In this document: in pieces, positions 44,780-52,779 of the stretch
How positions within the stretch are numbered: the first letter of the stretch is position 1
How the letters are laid out: every line of letters starts with the position of its first letter
Source of the DNA: Candidatus Accumulibacter proximus
GTDB lineage: Bacteria; Pseudomonadota; Gammaproteobacteria; Burkholderiales; Rhodocyclaceae
NCBI GenBank assembly: GCA_016709675.1
Contig: JADJMH010000006.1
Span: 124,001-188,000, forward strand
Length of the DNA stretch: 64,000 nt
Reading direction: 5' to 3'
The notes under the pieces: generated by a model
Database searches by the model: none
The model's input: the letters and a program-made list of their open reading frames with translations, nothing else
What the model was told of the DNA's origin: nothing
Translations under genes and position numbers: made by a program

Positions 44780-45564
44780 TTAGCATTCTTGGTGTATATG
44801 GCATTAAACCGATAACCTAAATAGGGATTCAGTGGATGGATATCTGTCAGTTCCACGGACACTCCCAATTTTTCACCAAGCTGCAAAAAGTCGTTCCGGT
44901 TGAAGTAATAGCAGACAATTGCTGGATTCACCGGCCGCAGAAAATTTCGTATCCGGTCAAGAGGACTCGCAGGCTTCGGCTCAGGCCCTGGTGGAGGAGG
45001 GCCGTAGCGAGCATCAAGTTCTGCTGCGACAGCCACTATGCGCTTTTCGTATTCCTCGCGCTTTGCTGCGTCAGGTATCGAGCCTATAAATACGCGACCA
45101 CCCGGGCGCACTACCCTCAGCATTTCACGAATGATGCCAGCGCCAAGCGCAAAATCTGGGAAATTTGTAAATACGTCATAGGAAAATGCGCTGTCAAATA
45201 CGCTATCGCCAAATGGTAAATTTTCTCCATCCGCGTGTTTGAAATCAGCATTAGCAAGACGCAAACGGGTTGCTGCTCTCAAGGCATCACGGGAAAGGTC
45301 CACACCCACATAGCGCGACACCTTCGGAGACAGCCCAATAGCGAGAAACCCGGATGCGCAGCCCACTTCAAGCAGAAGCGCGGCTGGCGATAGACCTGCC
45401 TGCTGAAAGATGTCCGAAATCAAGTCTTCGTAAATTTGCGAATCTGACCAGAGTCGCGGGTCTCGCCCACTTACATAGCAGAGGTTCGCAAAAGACCCGT
45501 CTGATCCCGCACGAGCCCTCTGGGAAAAGAACTCCGACAACGATGACTTCCAGGGTTCGCTCAT
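44776..45564 (-). CDS. SAM-dependent methyltransferase
   Basis: A 262-residue class I methyltransferase of the Methyltransf_11 type. Motif I is LLLEVGCASGFLAIGL, motif II VGVDLSRDAL, and FADGEN-like HADGENLPFGD and LRVVRPGGRVFIGSI follow. Its C-terminal third contains a proline-rich loop (PPPPGPEPKP). I chose ATG 45564; a TTG at 45609 overlapping the radical-SAM gene is possible. It belongs with the Wzm/Wzt cluster. Confidence 0.83.
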   Translation of the reverse strand: MSEPWKSSLSEFFSQRARAGSDGSFANLCYVSGRDPRLWSDSQIYEDLISDIFQQAGLSPAALLLEVGCASGFLAIGLSPKVSRYVGVDLSRDALRAATRLRLANADFKHADGENLPFGDSVFDSAFSYDVFTNFPDFALGAGIIREMLRVVRPGGRVFIGSIPDAAKREEYEKRIVAVAAELDARYGPPPPGPEPKPASPLDRIRNFLRPVNPAIVCYYFNRNDFLQLGEKLGVSVELTDIHPLNPYLGYRFNAIYTKNAK

Positions 45565-45589
45565 GCGCTGTACCACCACATGCTGCTCG

Positions 45590-47179
45590 TTACCACTCAG
45601 TTTCCACAACGGATTTTGACCGGTAGTACTGGGTGTCCGGGCTTAAAAACAACGAATATTCATCAGTTTCTTTTGTCTCGCCATATGCCGAATACCATTG
45701 TTCGCAATTGGTGCAGACATCATTTGCATAGTTACCTGCAGCATGCTCTGCAAGAATGTCCACTCGTTGTTTTGAGGAAAGAATGTCCAGCAAACTCATC
45801 TCATGAACATTTCCAATTATTTCTTGCTTGGCACCTATACATAAAATTACGGTGCCCTCGGCATCAATCCAAATACAATCCTTGATCATTTGACACGGCG
45901 GCCGATCGGTTATCGGCCTAGGCTTAACAGGGGAGAACTCTGCCTTATATCGCTTGTTATATGTAATATCGTCAGCATAGTTCTCCGGCCCGAGAAACAG
46001 CGCATCCACCTTGCTAATCCAATGATTGACATAACCATCAACTTCCCCAAAATTTCTCTCATTAACCGTATGAGCTAACTGCAGCAAAGGCACGCTCTGG
46101 GCTCTTATCTGTTTTTCGTGCATAATTCTGCGTATGGTTGAAACCACTTGTTCAAATTCGTTATTCAGGCGAATCTTGCGATGTGACCTAAGGTCATGTC
46201 CTTCAATACTGATTTGAAGCTGATCCAGACCACAGTCCAGAACAAACCTGACATCCTCATCTGACCACAGACTGCCATTACTTGAGAAAAAGGCCCGCAA
46301 TCCCTGCTTGGACTTGATATGCGTTAGTGCCTCTTTCCAATACGGATACAAGAGAAACTCTCCCCGTCGATATGGGGACACAGTAACCGGTGCATCCTCT
46401 TCGTAGCGTCGGTCCAAGGCCGCTATCTCATCGATCACGCGTTTAAAAACTTGCAGGGGCATTTCCGCCGCCGTCCCCGGCTTAATGAACGTAGGCTTAT
46501 CTTTCTGCCGCCCACCATGATAAGGGCACATCAGGCAGTGATAATTGCACGAGCTGTTCGTCTCAACAACGAAGGAAATTGGTAAATCCATCCGCGTAGC
46601 TTGCCGATAAAACGACACAACATTATTGCCATTTAGCTTATGGACAGTATGCGAAATACCAAGGGACTCGAATATCGGGTTAAGGTCGAGCGTTGAGAAA
46701 TACCCGACCCGCTCCCATTCCTTCAAAACTCTGGAAACATCGCCACTAGAGATTACAGAAAAAGCGCAACTGAGCCGCAAATTTCCCATTAAAGGGCTGG
46801 CGTGGTTTTCGTGAACCTGTGAAGCGCATTCCTCACGAGCTGCTGCCACTAGTCCGGAAATCCACTCGTGACTGGCGTGATACTGATCTGAACGAATAAC
46901 CACGACTGTACGTGTATTGCAAGCATTCATAAGCGAAGAGAAACCGATCTTCCGAACTCCTACCGGCACTTCAAGATCCAGAAACAAAGCGTCGGAGGTA
47001 ACCGCATTTATGTCATCAATTCCAGCTTGATTCAATTGCTCGACAAGCGCCTCAATGCGATTCTTTGTCGTGGGCCTTTTCACTTGTGGCTCTGGGACGA
47101 GAATAATTGCCAGAGCTTCTTGTGTGCGGCCCATGCCCCGCGTTCTATACAGATATTTAGAAAACAATTCTTTAATCAT
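45590..47179 (-). CDS. Radical SAM/SPASM protein with N-terminal nucleotidyltransferase-like domain
   Basis: A 529-residue protein. The radical SAM cluster motif is CNYHCLMC (C211-x3-C215-x2-C218), within SFVVETNSSCNYHCLMCPYHGG-type sequence; a SPASM-like end has CIWIDAEGTVILCIGAKQE and VCTNCEQW. The first 200 residues resemble a nucleotide-sugar (NTP) transferase fold with AIILVPEP and AGIDDINAVTSD, but the metal site is not clear. The reaction is unknown: modification of a sugar or a small molecule is equally possible. The start overlaps the Wzt stop as ATGA. Confidence 0.8.
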   Translation of the reverse strand: MIKELFSKYLYRTRGMGRTQEALAIILVPEPQVKRPTTKNRIEALVEQLNQAGIDDINAVTSDALFLDLEVPVGVRKIGFSSLMNACNTRTVVVIRSDQYHASHEWISGLVAAAREECASQVHENHASPLMGNLRLSCAFSVISSGDVSRVLKEWERVGYFSTLDLNPIFESLGISHTVHKLNGNNVVSFYRQATRMDLPISFVVETNSSCNYHCLMCPYHGGRQKDKPTFIKPGTAAEMPLQVFKRVIDEIAALDRRYEEDAPVTVSPYRRGEFLLYPYWKEALTHIKSKQGLRAFFSSNGSLWSDEDVRFVLDCGLDQLQISIEGHDLRSHRKIRLNNEFEQVVSTIRRIMHEKQIRAQSVPLLQLAHTVNERNFGEVDGYVNHWISKVDALFLGPENYADDITYNKRYKAEFSPVKPRPITDRPPCQMIKDCIWIDAEGTVILCIGAKQEIIGNVHEMSLLDILSSKQRVDILAEHAAGNYANDVCTNCEQWYSAYGETKETDEYSLFLSPDTQYYRSKSVVETEW

Positions 47180-48459
47180 TTTTCGACACCCTGTTTGCAA
47201 AGCTGTAAGTTCCACGTGGCCGGCACTTCAAACACGTAATTTAATTCACGGGGATAGGCACGTTTAACCGAAAATTTTGCTATGCGATGGACATACGATA
47301 CTGTTGTCTCTTCAGATTGCGTGATGACATCCTCAACAATGCCCACCGACACAAAGTACCCCCCCATACCAAAGCATAGGTTCGACAGCGTGAGATTGAA
47401 GTATCCGCTCCCCTCCAATTCATCGAGAATCATGTTATTTTCTCGACCATTCCAGCCAGTAGCCACAATCCCGCTTTCCGTATCAACGCGTATGACCGGA
47501 AACACACGCCTTTTCACGGCACCTACCCAATGAAACCGGATTGATATCGGCTCCCCTTGAACGAAGCAGGTTCTGGGATTTCCATCATGTCCGATAAACT
47601 CTACATTGGTAATTGAAACAGCTTTCGTGCCGAGTTGATATGAGCCTGAACTCAAGGTCTCTTTCAATGAATCTGATAGTAGACGGTTCGACTGAGCGTT
47701 TCTTCTTTCTACCTTCGACCAGACACTGAGTTCATAAGCAGCACAAACGGCCTTGGCATCCCCAATACTTAATACTGCACCATTTTCGATCCAGAGTGCT
47801 CGGTCGCAAAGCTGCTCAATTGTTCCCGCCGAGTGCGATACAAAGAACACCGTTGTCCCGCTACTGCAAATTTCACGAATCCTTCCCATGGATTTGTGGA
47901 CAAAATATGCATCGCCTGCAGCAAGCGCTTCGTCAATAATCAAAACCTCTGGTTCGACACTGATGGCCGTGGCAAACGTCAGCCTTGCTTGCATGCCACT
48001 AGAGTAGGTTTTAAAGGGATTGTCAATGACGCTGTCGAGTTCGCTGAAGTCAATGATTGACTCGATTTTACCTTCAGCTTCTTCCCGAGACATGCCCAGA
48101 CACATGCCACCCATGACAATATTCTCACGACCGCTATATTCGGGATGAAAACCTGTTCCCAGTTCGAGGATTGCAGAAATTTTCCCATTGATCTCGACTT
48201 TGCCCGCCGTCTTGTCGAGAGTGCCTGCGAGAATCTTCAGCAACGTACTCTTGCCGGCACCGTTCGGGCCGATGACGCCAACGACCTCACCTTTTGCTAC
48301 TTCGAAAGAAACATCCTGAAGCGCATGGAATTCGGTGTGCCGAGAACGCCCCGTCAGCATTTCCATCAGCATGTCCTTAGGGCGTGGATAAAGCTTGTAG
48401 GCCTTGCTCAGACCGGAAACCCGGATCGCGATGTCTCTTCGGCTGGATTGAGTGCTCAC
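47176..48459 (-). CDS. wzt: Polysaccharide ABC exporter ATP-binding protein (Wzt) with carbohydrate-binding C-terminus
   Basis: A 427-residue protein. Residues 1-260 are an ABC ATPase: Walker A GPNGAGKST at 64-72, the signature YSSGMQARL, and Walker B VLIIDEALAAGD. Residues 270-427 form a Wzt-type beta-sandwich (VEFIGHDGNPRTCFVQGEPI region) that in known systems binds the capped end of the chain before export. The GTG start at 48459 overlaps the permease stop as GTGA; no other start fits. A terminal modification recognised by this domain may be made by the methyltransferase or FemAB-like enzymes nearby. Confidence 0.93.
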   Translation of the reverse strand: MSTQSSRRDIAIRVSGLSKAYKLYPRPKDMLMEMLTGRSRHTEFHALQDVSFEVAKGEVVGVIGPNGAGKSTLLKILAGTLDKTAGKVEINGKISAILELGTGFHPEYSGRENIVMGGMCLGMSREEAEGKIESIIDFSELDSVIDNPFKTYSSGMQARLTFATAISVEPEVLIIDEALAAGDAYFVHKSMGRIREICSSGTTVFFVSHSAGTIEQLCDRALWIENGAVLSIGDAKAVCAAYELSVWSKVERRNAQSNRLLSDSLKETLSSGSYQLGTKAVSITNVEFIGHDGNPRTCFVQGEPISIRFHWVGAVKRRVFPVIRVDTESGIVATGWNGRENNMILDELEGSGYFNLTLSNLCFGMGGYFVSVGIVEDVITQSEETTVSYVHRIAKFSVKRAYPRELNYVFEVPATWNLQLCKQGVEK

Positions 48460-49283
48460 AGCAAGTTCCCCAGCCCGGGCTTGAGCTTGCGGAAAACCCG
48501 GTATCCGATGACAAACGTCGCCGGACTCACCACGCCCGTAAAGACCCAAGCCCATGGATGTTCGAAGCGCCCAAAGTACAAGGCATCCTGGTAGCACCAA
48601 GCCAGGTAGCTGAACGGGTTCAGATACAATAACGGCTTGAACACGTCTGGCACCCAGGCCGGCAGGTAGAACACGGGCATGAGAAAAACGCCGGCGGTTG
48701 CAAACAACTGGACGAAGTCTTTGATGTCACGAAAATAGGCGCCAACCGGCGCCAGAATGTAGGCGATGCCGATCATTGCCATGACTTGCATGGCCAGCAG
48801 GACAGGAAGCAGCAGATAGGTCGCGTGCAAGGAACCGTGGGTGAGCAGTACGTAACCAACCAGCAGCAAGAGTGATACGAGTTGCGGGAACAAAGATGAG
48901 AGCACGCCCTTTACCGGCAATACTTCCAGCGGAAACACTACCTGCTTGACGAGTGCCGAATTACCAGTGATGGCGGTGCAGCTCTTGACCATCGATTCCT
49001 GGAAGCTCAACCACGCTACCAACCCGGCAAGCAGGTAGGTAGTGTAGTCCAGCGGCATGTCGACCGTTCCGCCAATCTTTTGTTTGAAGACGAAGGCGAA
49101 CACGAACACGTAGAGGCCGATCAAGAAGACCGGGTGGCCGATCGCCCATAGCAAGCCGAAGGCTTGGCCTGCGTAACGGTCAGACAACTCGCGCCGCGCC
49201 ATCTCTCAGGTCAGATCGCGATGGCGCGTAAGAAGGGAAACGATTTCGGTGAACGCTTGGGAGTGACCTTTGGCTAGGCGCAT
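48456..49283 (-). CDS. wzm: Polysaccharide ABC exporter permease (Wzm), first codons cut by a stop
   Basis: The permease of the exporter. From ATG 49202 to the stop are 248 residues with six membrane segments and the family's RDIKDFVQLFATAGVFLMPVFY. The same frame extends upstream to ATG 49283 as MRLAKGHSQAFTEIVSLLTR and so on, with TGA at 49206-49208 in the place where relatives have tryptophan (HRDLT-W-EMARREL). Without that stop the protein would be 275 residues, the normal length. Restart at ATG 49202 (GAGAG upstream) may still give a partly working permease; the missing part is a cytoplasmic amphipathic N-terminus. Confidence 0.85.
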
Positions 49284-49722
49284 GAGGAAATACTGAAATC
49301 AAGTTGTACCAAGGAGAGGGGGCCCACACATAAAACAGGCTGCGTTTCACCACACGGTTGAGCCAATGTTTCGCTGGATATGCCATCACCTACCTACCCT
49401 TGAGGCAGGCCCACTTCATACTTGGCGACGTACGCCCGAGCAACAGACATTTCAAGAGAAGTACTCAGTAGGTCTTTTCATCCAGCGTTGGCCTACCTAA
49501 AGGATAAAAGATAGAAGGATAGGAGATCCAACGCCATTTCCGCAAGTGTTCCATGTTTTTTTCCGACGACGGGATGACTAGGCAGTTCTCGGAGCGCACC
49601 GTGGAGCCCAACTCGGGACTTGGGTAGGCGATGTCCTACACGCAGAACCACTGGCAGAAACTCGCCCTGTTCCTGCGCGTGCCGGGCGCCCCACTCGATA
49701 ACAGTACTTGCAAACGGGCCCT

Positions 49723-49954
49723 TGTCTTGAGCGGTGAGAAACCCCGGAAATTTGGCGGAGAAAAGCGCAGGTCAGCATGGCTGTAAGCGCGGAAATGCCG
49801 CGCTTACAGCCATGCCCGAGCGTATCCGTCCCTCCGCCGCGTCAAGGGTTCGCTGCGCCGGGCTGTCGCCCGCCCTTGACCCGGCTCCAGGCCGGCAATT
49901 TTCGTGCCCCATATTTTGGCGGCGCCAGATGTCCGCGGTTTTTGGCCGCCGACA
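49723..49954. mobile_element. 232-bp MITE-like insertion with 5-bp target duplication
   Basis: The insert sits exactly inside the IS66 reading frame and is flanked by identical GCCCT at 49718-49722 and 49955-49959. It begins TGTC and ends GACA. With a three-base gap, its ends match as imperfect inverted repeats over about 30 bases (CGGTGAGAAACCCCGGAAAT against CGGCCAAAAACCGCGGACAT, reading inwards). It holds no gene. The TGT...ACA ends and 5-bp duplication would suit an IS21- or IS3-like mobiliser; which one is a guess. Confidence 0.8.
49776..49814. repeat. Perfect 17-bp hairpin inside the MITE-like insertion
   Basis: CATGGCTGTAAGCGCGG at 49776-49792 is followed after five bases (AAATG) by its exact reverse complement at 49798-49814. 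There is no T tract after it, so it is not a simple terminator. The GTAAGCG core is like the outer ends of IS66 elements, possibly two such ends joined head to head; this is speculative. Confidence 0.9.
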
Positions 49955-50428
49955 GCCCTGAAGAAGGCGATCCAGTATCGGAAGAACGCGCTGTCGTATC
50001 GCTCCTTGAATGGTGTTCCGGTCGGCGATCTGTTCATGAGCCTGATTCATACCGCGGAACTGCACCAGATCGAGCCGTTCCACTACCTCGTCGCGCTGCA
50101 GTGCCACGCCACCGCCGCCGTGCTCGATCCGTCCGCGTGGATGCTCTGGAACTCTACCCAGGCGCTGGCCATCGCCGAATCCGCGCTCGCGGCGAACTGC
50201 TCACGGCTCGCGCCGATCCGGTGGTCCGCTGACTGGCGGCGGCAGGCCGCGCCCGCTACCGTTCGCTGAACACGCCTGCGTCCGCCAGACGACTCTCGCC
50301 GCTTACCTTCGTTGCAGGAGCATCCCCAAAGAGTGTCACCGCTACCGGTGCTGTGCCGGACCCATGCATCACCGCGGGGTTTGCAGCTCTGCCGAAAGGA
50401 CACGGTGAACTTGTAGTCCGGAGCTCAC

Positions 50429-51208
50429 TCAACCAAAAACCTTCACCCCCACAATAATCAAAACCCCCGCCAAGGCGATTTGGAGCCAGCGCCCGGAAAA
50501 CCTTCCCGCAAGGAGACTGCCAGCAACCACAGTGGGAACCGAACCGAGCAGCAGGCTACACAACATCCACCAGTCCACCATCCCTGCAAACAGGTACGTC
50601 AGCCCAGCCACCACTGCCAGAGGGATGGCGTGGACAATATCAGTGGCAACCAGTCGATGTGGCGTCATTCGCAGCGGATAGAGGTAGAGCAGCATGACAC
50701 TACCAAGAGCCCCAGCACCAACGGAGGTCAAGGCGACACAAAGACCGAGAGTTGCGCCAGCCAAAATGGTGAGTGGGCGCTGAAATCGCTTGAACTTTTC
50801 AGGACAGCTCAAACGCCGAGCCCGAGCAAAGACCGAGAGCCGAGGCGCCATCAATAGTCCGAACGCGGTTGTTAACACGACCAACCCGATCGCCTGGGTA
50901 AGCCAATCAACTTTGGCCATTTTCGCACCCATACTGACGATAACCACAATCAGCAAAGCGACCGGCAAACTTCCTAGCCACAGACGTTTGACGACCAGCC
51001 AGTCCACTTGTCCATCGCCGCAGTGAATGCGAGCCCCAAACATCTTCGTGATTGCGGCAAACCATAGGTCAGTCGCTATGGCGGTCGTTGGCGAAACGCC
51101 AAAGACCAGTAGCAAAATTGGCGTCATCAATGCGCCACCGCCCACACCCGTGAGCCCGACAACGAAACCTGTCAGCGCACCCGCTAACGCATAACCGCCG
51201 TCGATCAT
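50429..51208 (-). CDS. TauE/SafE family sulphite/sulphonate-type permease
   Basis: A 259-residue membrane protein with about eight helices. The first repeat opens GFVVGLTGVGGGALMTPILL, the typical TauE/SafE motif; the second contains GATLGLCVALTSVGAGALGSVML. The family exports sulphite, sulphoacetate or related anions. The ATG at 51208 follows GGAGGT. It is divergent from cysD, with 137 bases between, and may move a sulphur compound for the adjacent activation genes. Confidence 0.88.
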   Translation of the reverse strand: MIDGGYALAGALTGFVVGLTGVGGGALMTPILLLVFGVSPTTAIATDLWFAAITKMFGARIHCGDGQVDWLVVKRLWLGSLPVALLIVVIVSMGAKMAKVDWLTQAIGLVVLTTAFGLLMAPRLSVFARARRLSCPEKFKRFQRPLTILAGATLGLCVALTSVGAGALGSVMLLYLYPLRMTPHRLVATDIVHAIPLAVVAGLTYLFAGMVDWWMLCSLLLGSVPTVVAGSLLAGRFSGRWLQIALAGVLIIVGVKVFG

Positions 51209-51345
51209 TGCACCTCCAAAAGCTGCGATAGAAGCCTCACGGCATGTCGCATTGCGCAAAAACACAAGTCATGATACGTGCAGCAGCACGTTATGACACT
51301 ATTGCTTGTGCTATAGTTTACCAGATACACATTGCGACAACAGAC

Positions 51346-52779
51346 ATGATGGAATCTGACCTCTTTTCCTTAGATGACGATCAAGCTTGGGACACTGAAC
51401 TAGCGTTCCAGCACCTGCAGTCCATCGGCAAGGCCCACACCAAACGTACGGCTGAGCGAAAACTACGCAGCCTGAACATCGTTCCAGATCGACTACTGCC
51501 TAGCGAGCTCAGGGATGAACACGATCGCCCCCCCAACAAGCTCCTCATCGACTGGGCGCTGGAAAAGGCTCGAGACAAGCGCAAGCTTCCTCTATTCACG
51601 CAGCTGCACGATCTTCCAAGCCAGAGACCTTGCCTGCACGCCAACGATGGGCGAGGTGCGCGCTACTGGGTGCCACTAAAGGGCGCAACCGGAACATCTA
51701 CAGTCCTCTCGGCGCTCGAAACGCTCCAGCAACACGTTGGCAAAGCCATTGCTGTTTTTCCACACGGGGAACTGGTTGCCCACTTGCGTACAGCCTGCAC
51801 GCAGCCAAACATCTCAGTCCCCCTTAGCGCCTATCCGCCGATTCTGGATATGGAGGACACGACCAAGATAGAGCGACCGACGCCCACTCCCCACCTCAAA
51901 CGACTGGAGGCCGAGAGCATTTACATAATCCGCGAGGCGGTTGCCGCAAGCGAGAAGCCTGTGATGCTCTACTCCATGGGAAAAGACAGCTCGGTCATGC
52001 TGCACTTGGCGCGCAAATCCTTTTATCCTGCTGCACCTCCCTTCCCGCTCCTGCATGTGGACACTCTATGGAAATTCCAGGAAATGTACTTGTTCCGCGA
52101 CCACATGGCCCAAGTCAGCGGCACTGACCTGTTGGTGCACGTCAACCCCGAAGTGGTCGCCAAGGGGATTAACCCCTTCGACCATGGCTCTGCTCTGCAC
52201 ACCGACATCGCAAAAACCGAAGGCTTGAAGCAAGCGCTCGACAAATACAAGTTCGACGTTGTATTCGGAGGCGCCCGCCGCGATGAGGAAAAGTCACGTG
52301 CCAAAGAACGTATCTTTTCAATCCGCGCCAAGAACCACCGCTGGGATCCCAAAAACCAACGGCCGGAACTGTGGGATATCTACAATACCCGCAAAAGCCC
52401 CGACGAGAACATTCGTGTCTTCCCCCTCTCCAACTGGACGGAACTTGATATTTGGCAATATATCTATCAAGAGCATATTCCAGTTGTACCGCTCTACTTT
52501 TCAAAAAGGCGGCCAGTGGTGGTCCGCAATGGGATGATTCTGATGGTAGATGATGCGCGTTTTCGGCTGCTGCCTGATGAGGAAATTACTGAGAGGCAGG
52601 TGCGTTTCCGCACTCTAGGTTGTTATCCGCTAACTGGAGCCATTGAATCGAGCGCCGGCACGGTACCGGAGATCATCTTGGAACTTATTAAGGCTAGCAG
52701 GTCCGAGCGCCAAGGCCGATTAATTGACAATGACGCCTCAGGCAGCATGGAGAAAAAGAAACAAGAGGGATATTTTTGA
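51346..52779 (+). CDS. cysD: Sulfate adenylyltransferase subunit 2 (CysD) with long N-terminal extension
   Basis: The CysD part begins with HLKRLEAESIYIIREAVAAS and has the PP-loop YSMGKDSSVMLHLARKSF and GGARRDEEKSRAKERIFSIR. With CysN it makes adenosine 5'-phosphosulphate from ATP and sulphate. The frame stays open upstream through 168 extra codons starting at ATG 51346 (LFSLDDDQAWDTELAFQHLQ and on), a region I do not recognise. A normal-length CysD (309 residues) could start at ATG 51850, but no ribosome site is clear there. Its stop overlaps the cysN start (TGATG). Confidence 0.85.
   Translation: MMESDLFSLDDDQAWDTELAFQHLQSIGKAHTKRTAERKLRSLNIVPDRLLPSELRDEHDRPPNKLLIDWALEKARDKRKLPLFTQLHDLPSQRPCLHANDGRGARYWVPLKGATGTSTVLSALETLQQHVGKAIAVFPHGELVAHLRTACTQPNISVPLSAYPPILDMEDTTKIERPTPTPHLKRLEAESIYIIREAVAASEKPVMLYSMGKDSSVMLHLARKSFYPAAPPFPLLHVDTLWKFQEMYLFRDHMAQVSGTDLLVHVNPEVVAKGINPFDHGSALHTDIAKTEGLKQALDKYKFDVVFGGARRDEEKSRAKERIFSIRAKNHRWDPKNQRPELWDIYNTRKSPDENIRVFPLSNWTELDIWQYIYQEHIPVVPLYFSKRRPVVVRNGMILMVDDARFRLLPDEEITERQVRFRTLGCYPLTGAIESSAGTVPEIILELIKASRSERQGRLIDNDASGSMEKKKQEGYF

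Larger units (their letters stand above)
49573..50190 (+). pseudogene. IS66-family transposase C-terminal remnant, split by an insertion
   Basis: Two pieces of one IS66 TnpC end lie in order. Piece one (about 49573-49722) reads FSERTVEPNSGLG, an in-frame TAG where lysine is expected, then AMSYTQNHWQKLALFLRVPG and APLDNSTCKRA. Piece two (about 49957-50190) reads LKKAIQYRKNALSYRSLNGV, then GDLFMSLIHTAELHQIEPFH and DYLVAL-like sequence. Between them is a 232-bp insert. The rest of IS66 (catalytic first part and accessory genes) is gone. Confidence 0.8.
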
